A DNA stretch of 64,000 bases from Pseudoscleropodium purum. Lineage: Eukaryota > Streptophyta > Bryopsida > Hypnales > Brachytheciaceae. Shown one piece after another: positions 16,941-29,250 of the stretch (positions within the stretch are counted from its first letter, which is position 1; each line of letters begins with the position of its first letter). The stretch covers positions 994,501 through 1,058,500 of the forward strand of contig OZ017799.1 of NCBI GenBank assembly GCA_963969395.1. Reading direction: 5' to 3'. Under the pieces are notes generated by a model. It ran no database searches. It worked only from the letters and a program-made list of their open reading frames with translations, and was not told where the DNA came from. A program made the position numbers and the translations under genes.

Positions 16941-18220
16941 TCCTTGAACATCGAGGCAGACGTTTCATGTCCAATGGATGACAAGGAATTAAACTATATA
17001 TCAAGATGATCACCCATTTCCAATCACTTAAGTAGTTTAGCCTATTTGCGGCATGGGGAGGTTGAAGAGAAAATTTCTCCATGTAGAGAAATAGACTTAA
17101 GAAGGATTTTATAATTTTTGACATTTTTTCACTCAAAAACAAAATTATTATAAAAAAATTTCGTGAAGATTCTCTTTGACCCATTTTTGATCAATAGGCA
17201 AACCAATTTCCAATGATAGACTGGTTACAGAAGCGATATAGGTGATCATTGTGGCTTTAAATGTACGTATTGTGATCATTTTATAGTTTCAATGTATACC
17301 TCCCGAATATTCTACTACTCCTGCTGTACATGAACTATCACCTATGGCATAGCTGATCAGAAATGCAGCACTCTATATTGCGAAAATGGGATGCTGATTA
17401 AAAATAGGTCCACTCCTTTAGAATATAAGTACAACTATTTATCCTCAAAATTTGTTTTGGAAAGGGAAAATCTTCTAGAATAGTTTGACCTGCAATGACT
17501 ACTTTTGAAGTTTTGGAGGCTAGGGATTCACACTAAAATAGAAAAGGATGATTTCAAGGATTACTCCTTCACCATTTACGGGTCAACTTAAGCCTTTAAC
17601 TCAACAGTTGCTCAAGTAATTGATAAATTTTGAACAATAAAATGTATTTTAAAATCTAATTAATAAAGAATTACTACATTTTAATTTTTAATTTTTTTCT
17701 ACATGTTTGTTACTATACTATATCAGTTAAATCAATGAGTGCAAGCAATTGAATTGAATTAGGTTGGTTCCTTTGGGATGAAAGTCATTTCATTTATTAT
17801 AAATCTATAAATGGAAATCAAACTAAATTTGGACAAAAGCAAATGAAATAAATGAATGTTCGCTAATTCCCAAAGTATTTGAAATAGTACAAAAATAGTT
17901 TAGGCCACACTATATTGAATTTATTTGTATAATTTTGGAATTATGTGAAATTTTTGAGTCGCACTGATATGGGATTTCATGTGTGGTGCAGTAAATTGAA
18001 GAGAGAAATAACTCCACCCAATTTGAGTAATCTTGTGTACATTAGACCCCAGAATTTTGCTGAAATCTAGCAATTTTTTGGCCTCCAACAATTGGTCATC
18101 AGCCATGGGCCACATTCATCAGCCATAAAACATGTGTCTGTTTGGTTACAAACAAAACAGTGTTTGGATAGCTTCGGGAATGGATGTGTACGGTCTGCTT
18201 GACATGCCGTGGACGAGTCA
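16941..18220. other. AT-rich spacer, nothing recognised
   Basis: No gene or repeat signature was recognised. Short frames on both strands look random. Confidence 0.4.
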
Positions 18221-18370
18221 TCACAGGCAGTACCTTTGGAACCATTCCTTGGCTGGGACAAGTTCTCCCTTTGTCTGCATTTGCAACATGATGACATCAG
18301 GATCGCATGATCCCTTGTCAAGGAACTCCCCCACGACCACGGTAGTCACCAAAATTCTGCGATCATTGCA
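18221..18370 (-). pseudogene. Coding-like fragment in an AT-rich repeat region
   Basis: A short G+C-richer island of about 250 bases stands out from very AT-rich flanks. On the minus strand it reads about 49 codons without a stop and with gene-like composition (TTVVVGEFLDKG ... GELVPAKEWFQRYC), then a stop, after which coding-like text continues in another frame. I do not recognise the family. It may be an exon of an unseen gene, a decayed gene, or a host fragment carried by a transposon. Confidence 0.3.
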
Positions 18371-18397
18371 TCAATAGGTGCATTCTTTTATCTACAA

Positions 18398-18475
18398 TTA
18401 ACAGTGAAGTCATTCCATCGGACCATTCTGATCCACAGCGTTCTTACGGGGTTTAAAGTGACCTTCTAAGAGTTG
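18398..18475 (+). repeat. Dispersed repeat, copy 1 (second copy at 22865-22942)
   Basis: The core cagtgaagtcattccatcgg and the following sequence to ggggtttaaagtg match the block at 22865-22942 base for base over most of the length. Both copies end in a (G)GGGTT(T)AA motif like the right ends of the TTAA-bounded family, so they may be terminal fragments of another subfamily. No matching left ends were found. Confidence 0.55.
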
Positions 18476-21400
18476 ATTGCATTTGGGGAAGCTTAACTTC
18501 TTGAAAAAGTTATCAGTAAATTTTTGGAGGAAGAAAATAATGGAACTGGCATCTAATCCAAGTCGTTTTGTATTTTTTGGACCTTTGTGGAATTAGTTAC
18601 AAATTTTTGAAGTTAAAACCAACATGGAGGCATTGAAAGTGACCACCATTTGAAATGTATGTTGTTGATACATTGAAGGAAGAAAAATGTATCTTTTTGT
18701 GTTGGTAGTCATTTTTAAGAGTAGGGTGCTTTTAGAGCAACCTACCTTTAGGTGGGGTACCAAGTACCCCCACATATCACCACTTTTTGCTATTGTGTCT
18801 AGTTGCTATTATTGGATTTGTCAAATTTTTGTATTTTATGCTTGTTGGCAAATGAAAGGACTTTCCAATGCACCAAAGAACATGGCATTTAATCTAGATT
18901 TTGTACACAAAAGTTATGATGGGTCAAAGTTTTTTTGGTACATGCATGTTCTAATAATTGTTTCTCCAACATATGTACGCATTGATTTTGGAGATGTACA
19001 CAAAGCGATCTTGTAATTTTCAGTGCAAGTAGGCAAGCATCCATTGTTTGGAATGGTCCTTTATCTAGGACCTAGTAAGATGTTCTACTAAATCTATGGT
19101 TGTTATTGATCAATGTGTTCCTAAAGGGATAGATGAAGAGCTTCCTACCAAGGAGTATATTTGTTGCAATTTTGAAAAAAATCTACAAAGTATTGTTCAT
19201 TTTAGAATGGATGGAGTTGTCAAAATCACCCAAAAGCAAAGCACCCAAAAGATGATAGAATAATAAACTCCAAAATAGAGACATCTCAACTTTAATATTA
19301 TATGATTTAATTTTCAAATCAATTTCTCATTTGATACAATTGGATCTTGTTCTAGAGTCCATTGAAATAAAGTATGCATAGGGTAATTGCACACCACAAT
19401 ACTCAAAGTTCCATTATGCTTTTGAGGTACTTAAAAATGCTCAATTTGCACTAGTTCACATTGAAGTTTTTATATTTACACCAAAACTATACAAGCATAT
19501 TCATTTTCTTCCTCATATAATTCATGACCTTTAAGAAAAAATTGAAGACAAATCCACCTTTACAATTTGTATAAAAAATCAACATTGAAATTTTTTTTTT
19601 TGAGAGAGAGAGAATTAAACATTTGATCTAAGATTGTGAACTTCAAGTTGAATGGAAAATTTTTTAAAACTCCTAAAATAGTATGAACTTAAAATATACA
19701 ATTATTTCAATTGCAAGAAATTACAATAATAAATTTGAAATTATCTCAATAGTTCTCAATTAGATCTCTAAATTTTATAAATACTATGCCTATACATCAT
19801 GACGAAACACTCTTTTGATGTAAATTTCTCAATTTCAAGCACTTGAAAAAAAAATTGGAGGGGAGGGGAATGGGATGATGTAGCCTTGATGGCCCTTCTC
19901 CCTCTCAAAATTCCCTTCATGTCAAGTTCAATGTCCATTTATCAAGAACTTTTTTCAAGTTTATCAAAGCTTTGCTTTTAGTGCATCATGACAAAAAAGA
20001 AGCCTTATGTATCATATTGTGCAAACACTCCAACACCTATTCATGGACCCCATATTCAATTAATTGTTTCCCAACCAAATTTGTCCAACATTTTAGAATC
20101 TTTTAAGCAACCAAATTAACCCTAAAACACCAAGTTGGTTATCGTGGAAATCATCTTTTTGAATACCATGTAAATCATTTGCTTAAAAAAATCAAAAGCA
20201 CTCATTGGAGGTCAAACTACCATTAGGAAATTTTGAGGCCAAAAAAAGATTGCCAATTTTTTATTTTTGGCCCCCCCATAGTGCAATTATAGAAAAATAA
20301 ATTATTTAATACTTTTTGGAAAATAAAAATATGAAAAAAATATGAAAATATGAAAAAAGTATTCATTATGATGTAGTGTTGACATATCACCAGTAGTGCC
20401 ACATTAGATTCCAAATTTTAAAAAATAAAATATAATTTTATATTTTTTTCCATAATTGCACATTTACACTACAAAATGCAAAACTAGCAACCTTTTGCAA
20501 GCTCAAAATTTTCCTAATGTATGCAAAACCTCCCCTTTTTACACAAAATTTTAGGGGTGAATATATACACTTATGTCTTGTATAAAAAAATTCTATCATT
20601 CATTGACTTATAGTCATAATGTCCTTATAAGGTTAAGGGGATTAGACTATTAGAGTGTATGGAGACATTGTCTACATTAGAGGGCTTGCAACACAAGTGA
20701 GGAAGAGTTGTGATTGATTATAGTGGAGTTTCCCAAGGCTTGTGAGCAACTCCAAAATCCAAGATACCCTTTGCAGTGCTGTAGACACAATGTTTTTTAA
20801 GTGCTAAAGTTTTGGTTGTCTACTTCCAAATTGGTGGTGTTATTCTATGTTATTAGTTTCTTGATTAGGAAGTAACTTGCCAATTAGGGGTTTTTGAGTT
20901 GCCAAGTGTGAATGAAGACTAGTAGTGAGAGCAACTAGTTAGTGTTCCTAGTTGGTGAGTCCGGTGAATGGATTTGGAAAGTTGCATAGTTCAAGTTGGT
21001 TGGGAATGAAGAGGTGTGTTGGAGGGTACTTAGGCTCCTTCTCCGATTGAAGTTGCACCCAATGATGAAAATTCCAGTGAGAGTCCTGGCCAATAGTGTT
21101 GTATTTTTTTCTTTTCTTTTGTGAAAGTGTGAGATTGTTAATTAAAGTGTGTGCTAATTGGATGAGTAGTGTGTTTGTTAAATTAATGGAATGAAAAGTG
21201 AAACTTTGAAATCTATTTGGATTGTGTATGAAGTTAACTTTGTAATATTTGTGGAAGTTCTTATGAAATGAATTAATTTTCGAATAGAATATTGTGTGTT
21301 TGTAATTATGCTCTAATGTGTTGTAATGCCTATTTGGATTTATGTTAGTTTGTGTGCCTATTTGTATTATCCTAATTGGATATTAGTGATTTTGAGTGTA

Positions 21401-22864
21401 GTGGAGATTAAGTGTGAAATTTATGTGATAGAACTATGAGCCTGTGATATATTAAAATGTATAAATTTTCTTATTGGAGTGTATTTGTGGTTTATTGTTG
21501 TTGTAGTTCAAATGAGAATATTATGAATTTAAAATTCAAATTGGAAAAATATTCTTTGCCTTGGTTGTATTGGTTTGATTGGATTAGTAGAAGCACCTCT
21601 TGGAACAAATTTATTATACTAATAGGATAATTTCCCGAGTAGGTTATTATTCTTCTTTAACAAGTGCGCACCCATCCCCAAGTGTAGAGAGATTTAGGAA
21701 CTACTCACAAATAGATGTCATTAGAGTTAATCATAAAGTGTATACAATGTGGGATTAGAGGCTGGACTTTGGAAAAAATATAAAGAAGAACTCCTTGGAG
21801 CATCAAAATTGAGATTGGATGGAGATTGGTGTTGTGTTTCTTTTGTACTATTATTAGTTATACCTTCCTTTGACACCTTGTTTCAAATTAGAGTTCCCCT
21901 TATGATTTTCTTTATTATCTTATTAATTTATTATTATGTAAGGTATCTAAATGTGCTTCTCTTTGGAGTGTCAAATGATAAGTTTAGAATTGGGAAAGCT
22001 ATGATTCAAATGTTGATCAAATTTGATGCAAACTTAGGGCCGTATTACTCCTAGAGGCTTGGCCAATTTTCCTTGAGGCCAATTGTACCAAATTTCAGAC
22101 CCTTTTGGGCTAGAGGCCGGCCTCAACTACTCACTATAACAAGATTATAATGGAGATTGATTCTCCCAAGTGTAAAGGCCTTGAGGCCAAAAAGCTGGGC
22201 CAATTTTTTTTAAAAACTAGAAGGGAGAGAGAGGAGGGCTGAATTTTTTAGAGCCACTTCATACCTGAAGGCCAATTGCCCAAAATCCAATGGATCTGAT
22301 TTTTTGAAAAAAATTATGTTTTAAAAAATCATTTAAAAAAACTAAAATATGACATTGGTCCCTAGGCCAAGAATTGACCCCCCCATTTTGGGTGCACCCA
22401 ATTTAGCAAGCTTGGGCTATGTTAAATCATGTTCTTTTTGAATAAAAAATTCATTGCACCAAATTGGCCTAGCCTTTAAGTGTAGAGGAGTTGGAACTAA
22501 TTTCAGGGTTTTGTCCAATCACAAGTGAAGGAACTTGGCCTCTGGTATAATAAATTGTCTAGGCTTCCATACATAAAGTGGCCTTTAGTAGCATTTCACT
22601 CACTCATGTGCCAATCATCAATACTTTTGATGTCATATGATGGTCATCTACATTCTTTTTTCATTTTGCTTAATGAATCGTATGTTGTAATTTTTGAAAT
22701 GAAAACATTCAAAATTGTTCATGTATTCATTCATGATAAGTAGACTTCTATTGAAAGTGTCCTCCAAAATACAATTAACCTTGTAAGAACATAGCCCCCC
22801 ATTACACAAGGTAGGCTCTAAAATTCTCCAATTGTTGGGCCACTAGGAGCAGTCTCTTTTTTTA
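18476..22864. other. Long AT-rich repeat-like region without a recognised gene
   Basis: No family could be named. A GA microsatellite preceded by a T-run lies at about 19590-19615. TTAACCCTAA occurs at 20117, resembling a left terminus of the TTAA family, but no matching right end was found nearby. Bases 21590-21660 repeat 455-530. The many short frames lack codon structure. Confidence 0.4.
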
Positions 22865-22942
22865 TAGTGAACAATGAAGTCATCCATCGGACCATTTTGG
22901 TCTGCAACGTCTTTGTAGGGTTAAAATGTCTCCTATTGTACT
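22865..22942 (+). repeat. Dispersed repeat, copy 2 (first copy at 18398-18475)
   Basis: Matches 18398-18475 and ends just before the CACTA element at 22953. Its GGGTTAA (22914-22920) looks like a TTAA-family terminus. Confidence 0.55.
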
Positions 22943-23273
22943 TAACTTCAAGCACTACAAGAAAATGAGTGTTTTATGACTACAAAATATGATTGCAGTG
23001 AGTCACCAAATCAAAAAATGTGACTCACTCAAAAATCATTGTAGATGAGCAGGATATGACTAAGCTAAGTGATTTATTTTTAGTCATATAACTAGGTAGT
23101 CATATTTGTAGTCATATCAATTTGGGAGTATGAAAAACTATTTTTAGCCATATTTTGCCAACATGGTGTATATGTTGACTTTCCTTGGAGGTTTGACATT
23201 TTTATAATCTGCCCAAGCAAAATAAAAAATCCTACGTGGAATGTGATTGCATAGTTACATTTTAGCTAACGTA

Positions 23274-23645
23274 GAATATGACTACAATGAGTCATGTTTT
23301 GAATGACATGAAATATGACTATAGTGAGTCATATTTTGAGTGATATGAAATATAATTGCAGCAAATCATACTTTCAGTGATATGGAATATGACTATAGTG
23401 AGTCATTTTTTGAATAATATGAAATATGATTGTAGTGAGTTATATTTTGAGTCATATTTTAAGTGATTTGGAATATGATTGCAGTGAATCATATTTTAAG
23501 TGATATGGAATATGATTGTAATGAGTCATATTTTAAGTAATATGAATTATGAGTGCGGCGAGTTATATTTTGAGTGATATGGGACATGACTATAGTGAGT
23601 CATATTTTGGTTGATGTAGCATATGACTATTGTGAGTCATTTTTG
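23274..23645. repeat. 37-base subterminal tandem array in the CACTA element
   Basis: About ten imperfect units of the form GAATATGACTATAGTGAGTC followed by ATATTTTGAGTGATATG; one unit carries an extra half. Arrays just inside the ends are typical of CACTA elements, where transposase binds repeated short motifs. The TATGACTA and AGTCATA motifs recur at the right end of the element. Confidence 0.85.
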
Positions 23646-23849
23646 TGTTCAAGTTAGTACCAAAAGATAGTAGGAAGTAAAAGTTAAGATATAATAAGAG
23701 GCAACAAAAACTAAAACTAAAACCAATAAGAAGCAAGAATACGACAAGTTTAGATGCAGTAAAAGATAATAAGCGGCAAGAAATTAAAAAAAATAGAAAA
23801 TAATGTCTAAAAGACAACAATTAAGTAAGAATTAAGATCTAACTTGAGG

Positions 23850-24320
23850 CAACAATCTTGAAACAACAACCTTGAAGTAACAATTTTCAAGCAATAATTA
23901 AGAGACAACAACTAAAAAACAATAACAAACTAGCAACAACTTTGAAGCAACAACAAACCAACAACAACAACAAAATTTAAAAAAATTTAAAACAACAACA
24001 AAGAAGCAACAACTAACTAACATCAACTAAGAAACAACAACAAATTAGCAACAACTATGAAACAACAACTAACAACAACTAAGATGTAAGAAGCAACAAC
24101 AAATTAGTAACAACTAAGAAATAACAACTAGAACCTCAATAACTAAACAACAACAATAAAAACATAACAATACAACAATTAGAACTTTAAAAAACAAAAG
24201 AAGGAAGAAGAAACAAGAGTTAGAAAGCAACAACTAAAACACAACATAACAATTAGAACTTCAAAAAACAAAAGAAGGAAGAAGAAACAAGAATTAGAAA
24301 GCAACAAAAAAACAAAAAAG
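23850..24320. repeat. CAA/AAC-rich low-complexity tract
   Basis: Several hundred bases built from degenerate caacaacta, gaagcaacaac and aaac units. A 50-base piece (acaattagaacttyaaaaaacaaaag type) occurs twice, near 24175 and 24245. No coding potential. Confidence 0.7.
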
Positions 24321-24519
24321 ATAAAGCAAATGAAATGGCAGCTAGGGTTTTAAAACCCTAAAAAATGATGGCTAGAATTTCAAGATCCTCAAAAAACAAT
24401 GGCTAGGATTTTATAATTTTGAGCAATAATTTATTTACATTTTTCTTAGGTTGCCCAAATTTTTAGGAGGATGCCCGAAAAAAAAACTTCAAAAAAAATG
24501 TGAACCTACAAAAATGTGA

Positions 24520-24788
24520 CTATAGAATATGACTACATGTAGTCATATATGCAAAAATATAATTGACAAATATGACTAGTGTTCCCGTAATACATTCCAT
24601 ATTGTTCCCTATAAAATGTTAGTTGTTCTCAATGGATGTATATTATACACTCGTAGTGTAGAAAAGCAAAATATGACTACTAGTCATATTTTTTCACAAA
24701 GTTTAGGACTCCTAAAATATGACCGCGAGTAGTTGCCAATCATCCCTAGTCATATTTTGGCAATCATAAAATGCTCATTTCTATGTAG
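24520..24788 (+). repeat. Internal second copy of the CACTA right end
   Basis: Parallels the true right end (27490-27875): the phrase ttctcaatggatgtata, the ctactagtcatatttt and tgaccgcgagtag blocks, then cataaaatgctcat and a degraded terminus TTCTATGTAG. It abuts the DUF4218 relic starting at about 24793. This suggests that 22953-24788 is a non-autonomous relative inserted into, or recombined with, a larger element. Confidence 0.75.
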
Positions 24789-24792
24789 CTAG

Positions 24793-25220
24793 GGTATTTA
24801 AAAGAATATGTGCTAAGACCATAGATGTGAGAACTATACCAGAGTTGAGGTTCAATGTAGCTCTGGCTTTATGCATATTGGAAAAAGAGTTGCTGCCAAC
24901 TTTTTTTGATATCATGAGCCATCTAGTTGTCCACCTTGTAGAAGAAGTGGAAATTTGTGGACCAATGCATATACGTTGGATGTATCCTATTAAGAGGTAT
25001 TTGAAAACACTATAAGGATATGTTCGAAATCGTGCTTGGCCTGAAAGGAGCATGGCTGAAGGTTATGTTGTAGTTGAAGCACTAGGATTTTGTACTGAGT
25101 ACATGCAAGAGTACACGGCAACTAGCAGAAGAATGTGGGATGACAAAAAAGATCCTACAATGTATGATGAAATCTTACAAGGTAGCAGACGAACATGGCA
25201 CCTCTCAAATGAACTTTGAC
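24793..25220 (+). pseudogene. CACTA transposase relic, DUF4218 region
   Basis: In the plus-strand frame from GTA TTT AAA at 24793 the text follows the DUF4218 consensus: IPELRFNVALALCILEKE, FFDIMSHLVVHLVEEVEI, CGPMHIRWMYPIKRYLKTL, then GYVRNRAWPERSMAEGYV and EALGFCTEYM. A stop codon interrupts it where LKTL meets GYVRNR (about 25015), and the frame ends near 25220. The Tnp2 catalytic domain that normally precedes DUF4218 is missing, replaced by the end copy at 24520-24788. Confidence 0.85.
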
Positions 25221-25480
25221 AATGGATTTAGGAGTTTGTTGTGAACAATGCAACACCATTGGAGGATTGGAGGAGGTAAGGCTATATGAAATGATTATGA
25301 ACTGGAGTCCATAGTCACGTGAGCAGTAGGATATGAACCTTCCATGTAGTCCAATAGTATATGTTGTTGTAATTGCATGTGTCTATTTCTGATTGGCATT
25401 GCTAGTAGGAATGCAATAATAATAACACGTGGTGATGGATTTGTAATTAGTAATTGGCATAGCTACTATGAATGTTGGTA

Positions 25481-25780
25481 TGACTGAACCTAGTGATGCA
25501 ATTGCATATATAATTGCACATTGTAATGTATTGTCATACATGATTGAACCTAGTGATACAATTGCATTTGTAATTACCTATAGTTATGTAATTTAATATA
25601 TGATTGAACCTAGTAATATAATTGCATATATGACTGTACATTGTAATGTAATGTTGTATGTGACTGAAACTAGTGATATAATTACATATATGACTACCTA
25701 GAGTAATATAATTTAATATATGAGTGAATCTTATTATACAATTGCATATACAACTACATGTAGTTATGTTATTGCACAAA
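25481..25780. repeat. 60-base tandem array, five units
   Basis: Five consecutive units of exactly 60 bases start at 25481, 25541, 25601, 25661 and 25721 (TGATTGAACCTAGTGATACA then aattgcatatatgac and so on). Units 2 and 4 share one half-sequence (tagttatgtaatttaatata type) and units 1 and 3 another (cacattgtaatgta), hinting at a 120-base higher-order repeat. Because 60 is a multiple of 3 the reverse strand stays open, giving a repetitive frame (25534-25803) that is not a gene. Confidence 0.85.
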
Positions 25781-26254
25781 GGACTGAACATAATGATTGG
25801 CATTGAAATATGACTGCACGTGATGAGTGGTTTTGCATATTTTTGATGAACTCACATGCTTTATGGTTGTCTAATGTAAGAAACATGAAGATAATATGTC
25901 GACTCGTGAATAAAAATGCCAACAATACAAGCGTAAAAAACGAAAAATTTGGATACAATATCTAATAGAACTATGTGATGAGGAGTTCTACATTGGTTTC
26001 CAGAGGTAATGTTACGTACCATGGAAGACAAGATTGAAGAAGTGGAAGAGGACGTGAGAGCTTTGATGTTACCTCCATCAGATCCAACCAAGTCATATCA
26101 TTCCATGTATGCATTTGAAAACCACATTCGTGTCCGGAATTGTGAAACAATTGACAATAATGGATTCAAGAGTAGTTGCAACCTTTCAATAATTGTGTCG
26201 AGCAGGCGTGAAGCATGCAAACATGAAGGTTGCAGAGTTGGAGTAGGTGGAGTA

Positions 26255-26756
26255 GGTGGAGGAAATCTTCTCCATAGATTATGGCTACTTTGAGGTTGTA
26301 GTCCTCTATTGCAATTGGATGGTTGCTAATACAAGAGGTGATGGGGCCACTATAAAGTGAGATGAGTATGGATTCACCAACGTCAATTTTGACAAATTGA
26401 TTCCTTACTTAGCACAATCATTTGCTTTTCCTCTACACATTGAACAAATATTCTTTGCACCCAACAAGGGCAAGAATGGATGGGAAGTTGTGCTTTAGAA
26501 GGAACCAAGAGGTGTTCAATTATTCTCTGTACATCAAGCAACGCTTGAAGTGGAATGCATATCCCTAGGGAAGACAACAATTTTTTACGGATTGGGAGCC
26601 ACAAACTTGTACGAAGATCTTCTTTCAAAGACACCCATCTTGTGTGAAGCAATGGAAATAGAAGCCGATGTGGTTGCAACTACATTACAACATCTCAGAC
26701 AAGATGACATATTAATAGATGACCTACAATACAGCGATGTAGATTCAGAATGAGTC
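26255..26756 (+). pseudogene. CACTA transposase relic, DUF4216 region and C-terminus
   Basis: The frame reads VEEIFSIDYGYFEVVVLYC, then a stop, DEYGFTNVNFDKL, QIFFAPNKGKNGWEVVL, another stop, and KEPRG. This is the order and spacing of DUF4216 of plant CACTA transposases (acidic start, DEYGFT.VNF core, QVFYV..P..K.W.VV). After the second stop the frame stays open to 26753 (an acidic C-terminus). Two in-frame stops make it non-functional. Confidence 0.82.
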
Positions 26757-27875
26757 TTTTTATATGACAAAGAACAATACATAGAAAATGGTCTTCAATA
26801 TTTCATATAGGGAATTCTATACAACAGTGCCTTTGGTATATAATACATAAGTAAAGAATGTAAGTATATTTGTCTTGGATGAATGGCACCATTGCAATAG
26901 ATTATGCTTGTCATACAATCTTTCTACATACAAAGAGGAGATGATGTCATGGCCTCTTGGCCTCAGTTGCTCTCAAAGCAAATTAGAGAACCATCCTAAT
27001 TTGTAATAAAAAAAATAATTGCCTTCATGTTTGAAGCACTTTTTGTTTTGTATGTGTCTTCAACAAATGTATATGTTAATGAACTTCAAAATGAAACTAT
27101 TGTGAGGAACCAAACCATGTTGCATGTATTAAGAGACATTCAAAGTATTCAAAAGCTTTCCAATGTCCACCCCTTCCAATGGAGTAGGCAAGAAAAAAAT
27201 CCATTTGCAATGTCATGTTTGCAATGCCTTCTTTCTTTTGGGACTTCCCTCATTAGTACATTGAAATATGTAATTTAAGTAATTTGAATACAAATGTGTG
27301 GCCACCATAGCCTAATTGTTTTACATGTATTTTACAATAGATGAAGCTCAAAAAAAAATTCAATGCATGCACTAAATGAAGTCATGTCTACATCTAAAGG
27401 AATAACTCCTATGGCCAAAATACAAAAGGTCTACCTACATTCGAGCACATCTTCCATGTATGGCCCAAAAATTGAAAAATCTTTACTATCAAAAAAATAT
27501 GACTACATAATATGACTGAAGAAAAAACACGACTGGGTACTTTTCTAGCCCAAATTGCACTTGGGTTGCCCCCCCCCCAAAATTGTACAAATTGTACAAA
27601 TATGACTACAAAATATGACTGGAGAAAAATATGACTAGCAAATATGACTGGGCATTCCCGAAACATGTTCCCGAAAGTTTCCTATGAAGTGTTTTGCTGT
27701 TCTCAATGGATGTATACTATATAGCCATGAAGTATAAAGCAAAAATGTGACTAGTAGTCATATTTGCAGTCATTTTTTTTGTAAAGTTTTAGATTACCAA
27801 AATATGACTGCGAGCAATCATTAGTCATCCCTAGCCATATTTTTGTAGTCATAAAATGCTCATATTCTTGTAGTG

Positions 27876-28666
27876 GAGTGAATTGGTGGATTGTTGATTC
27901 TTCAAAATCTGGGTTTATGACCAAGCTATGTGATGGTTTTTGTAGCCTAAGGAGCTTCTATTTTAAAAATGATTAGTAATTATATATTTAATCCTATTTT
28001 TATTTATTTTTAGATTTATAATTTATAATTATTAATCCTACAAAAATCTTTTTTCTTCAAAAGGTGCCTTTAACTATGGTCAATTGGTTATTTTAACAAT
28101 TATGTATGTTCTCACATTCTATAATTTGATAATAGGGTCACACTAGTAAGTACCCAATAAATTCACAATTTTTAAAGGTATATTCTCACATGGTGCTAAG
28201 TTGTGGCCAAAATTGACATTTTATTGTTGCTACAACAAGCATGTTCACACAAACTCATGCTCTTAACCCCCAAGCCAACATAGAGGTGAATGTGGCATAA
28301 AGATAACACTAGTCTTTACTCTTGGTGTACTCCATGATTTGTGATAATAAGATAACTGTTAGCTTTTACATAGATACAAAGTCAAGTAAAAATGAACATT
28401 TGAGAGTTTTAGGAACACTCTTTTGTAGAAAAGAATGGTGTCACAAGCTTTCACCATCACCTCTAGATATTCATGCTACTATGTAAAAAAAGAACTTTAA
28501 AAACTAGAATTCTAACAGAAGAAATGAAGCAAATTTTTAAACACAAAGCAACAACTTCAATTTGCCTATCTTAAACCTTAGACTAGGCAAGAGAAAAATG
28601 TGATTTGCATTGTAGCTCCTACAAGAAGTTGAGATTCTCTAACCCCAAAAAATTGCCAAATTTACA
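27876..28666. other. AT-rich spacer between two CACTA elements
   Basis: Nothing recognised. TTAACCCCCAAG at about 28264 looks like a TTAA-family left end but has no partner. Confidence 0.4.
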
Positions 28667-29039
28667 CACTATAAGAAAACAGTGTTTTTCTAGACATTAG
28701 AAATTTGACATCTGGATGTCACTGTTGACATTTTGAAATCCCAACATGGACGTCCAAAAAAAAGCGTCTCCAAGAAACGTGCCTTTAACATAAAAAATCC
28801 AACCAAACATCCATATGTTTTGCCCTAGACATTACAGAAAACATGGGTCAATAGGATCTTCTTAGCTTGCTATGTGGCTACCACTTGGATGCCACGCGGA
28901 CATAGACAACCACATAAGATTTTTCATCCATGACGTGGCATCTAATATGGGAGTGAAAAAGAAGTGACGTGGCAAACTAAAAGGTTAACATGGCATGCCA
29001 TGTCAACAAAATTTCTTCCTATATGGGTATTTTCATATT

Positions 29040-29250
29040 ATTTTTTGAGACGTCAACATAGACATCCAAATGTCTTTCAAAATACCTTTTGAAACATAAA
29101 TATAAACATTCGAATGTCTTCCAAGATGTCTTTTGAGACATCAATATAGATGTCCAAACGTTTTCAAAGACATCTTCTTAGATGTCAACTTTGACACTAG
29201 ATGCTTTTTTGAGACATCAACTTCAACATTCACATGTTTTGCAACATCAT
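29040..29250. repeat. Subterminal GACATC/GATGTC motif cluster
   Basis: Repeated phrases gagacatcaa, gacatccaaatgtctt and gatgtc in both orientations. Similar gacatc and ctatagcaacatc phrases recur near 32280-32400 toward the other end. They are probable transposase-binding repeats of the surrounding CACTA element. Confidence 0.6.

Larger units (their letters stand above)
22953..27875 (+). mobile_element. CACTA (En/Spm) DNA transposon, 4.9 kb, broken
   Basis: The ends are CACTACAAGAAAATGAG at 22953 and the inverse of CACTACAAGAATATGAG ending at 27875. Inverted-repeat similarity runs about 40 bases and includes the shared TTTTATGACTACAAAA block. The flanking triplets aag and gag agree at two of three positions, as expected for an old 3-base target duplication. 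Inside are a subterminal tandem array (23274-23645), a CAA-rich tract, a second right-end copy (24520-24788), and transposase relics with stops (DUF4218 then DUF4216). The Tnp2 catalytic domain was not found, so the element is not autonomous. Confidence 0.88.

Noticed and set aside
20117..22920. A 2.8-kb TTAA-bounded element from TTAACCCTAA to GGGTTAA
   Set aside because: The ends agree only over the first few bases and the distance far exceeds that of the other members; likely chance pairing of unrelated termini.
25534..25803. 89-codon minus-strand frame with repeating CNYIT motifs
   Set aside because: Product of the 60-base tandem array, whose period preserves frame; not a gene.
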